DNA of 5,851 bases from Candidatus Latescibacterota bacterium (GTDB lineage: Bacteria > Latescibacterota > UBA2968 > UBA8231): positions 1-5,851 of the forward strand of contig JAGWBY010000160.1 of NCBI GenBank assembly GCA_021295675.1. The letters run 5' to 3'. Below, one piece after another: positions 5,541 through 5,851 of the stretch. Below the pieces are notes generated by a model that was given only the letters and a program-made list of their open reading frames with translations, had not been told where the DNA came from and ran no database searches. Each line of letters begins with the position of its first letter. Position 1 is the first letter of the stretch. A program made the translations under genes and the position numbers.

Positions 5541-5851
5541 TTAGCGATAGACGGCTTGGATCATGGCGCGGATGAAGCCGGTGGCGAAGGCGTGGCCCTG
5601 GCGTCCACCTGCGTCGTCGGGGATGGACGGAGTGTGATCCATCATAAACGGCCCGTTAAAGCCGACTTCCTTGTAGGTCTGCATCGCCCGGTACATATCG
5701 ACGTCGCCCTCGTCGATGAAGACTTCCCTGAAATCCTTGGGCGTACCGCGCACGTTGCGGAAGTGGACGTAAGCGATTTTGCCTTGGCGGCCCATGCGGC
5801 GGATGGCCTCGTACACGTCAATGCCCATTTCGGTGACGCAGCCTTGGCAAA
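5541..5851 (-). CDS. uxuA: Mannonate dehydratase, C-terminal part (5' end outside window)
   Basis: Mannonate dehydratase (EC 4.2.1.8) converts D-mannonate to 2-keto-3-deoxygluconate in the glucuronate pathway, using a divalent metal in a xylose-isomerase-like TIM barrel. The visible ~103 residues include CQGCVTEMG at the cut end, then KIAYVHFRNVRG, FIDEGDVDMYRAMQTYKEVGF and GPFMMDHTP, and end in IQAVYR. By family comparison the first Cys, the His of YVHFR and the Asp of MMDH are the likely metal ligands; their spacing (28 and 42 residues) is close to that of characterised Cys/His/His/Asp sites. The short C-terminus resembles the compact form seen outside enterobacteria. The true start is beyond 5851; the Met at 5828-5826 is internal. 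It leads into the glycosidase-like gene 18 bases downstream. Confidence 0.9.
   Translation of the reverse strand, partial: CQGCVTEMGIDVYEAIRRMGRQGKIAYVHFRNVRGTPKDFREVFIDEGDVDMYRAMQTYKEVGFNGPFMMDHTPSIPDDAGGRQGHAFATGFIRAMIQAVYR

Noticed and set aside
1..5851. tRNA, rRNA, CRISPR array or phage/integrase genes
   Set aside because: No cloverleaf, no regularly spaced direct repeats and no recombinase-like coding sequence were seen in the window.

Overview
The window is GC-rich bacterial DNA with tightly packed genes. Its gene types are a stand-alone cellulase-like TIM barrel beside a mannonate dehydratase, a DegT-family aminotransferase, a fused PabB-PabC and a nucleotidyltransferase-HEPN protein. 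These suggest an uncultured environmental bacterium with a large saccharolytic genome, perhaps Latescibacterota- or Poribacteria-like. That placement is a low-confidence inference from protein flavour; no marker gene is present.

Layout: positions 2-1090 (+) hold the 3' end of an unrecognised gene, then a nucleotidyltransferase-HEPN fusion with an acidic low-complexity tail. Positions 1091-1320 contain no gene. They hold a ~162-bp element that is one long imperfect palindrome with 11-bp terminal inverted repeats flanked by TTA, which looks like a MITE. Positions 1321-4209 (+) hold a PabB-PabC fusion that makes p-aminobenzoate from chorismate, followed 11 bases later by a DegT/DnrJ/EryC1/StrS aminotransferase. 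The aminotransferase start region is broken: a well-placed ribosome binding site and family-like N-terminus begin at 3069 but hit a stop at 3138-3140, while the rest of the protein continues in the +1 frame. Positions 4210-4349 are a short gap between convergent genes and contain a possible scrap of a second mannonate dehydratase 3' end. Positions 4350-5851 (-) hold the C-terminal part of mannonate dehydratase (UxuA), then 18 bases later a clan GH-A-like glycosidase homologue.

Two functional blocks are therefore seen: a plus-strand block (p-aminobenzoate/folate synthesis plus an amino-sugar-type aminotransferase) and a minus-strand uronate/sugar catabolism block. They converge at about 4210-4350. 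The most notable points are the frame break in the aminotransferase (including a CTT TGA junction), the palindromic element immediately upstream of pabBC, and the single-chain NTase-HEPN protein. I did not find clear evidence for a wholly new multi-gene system.
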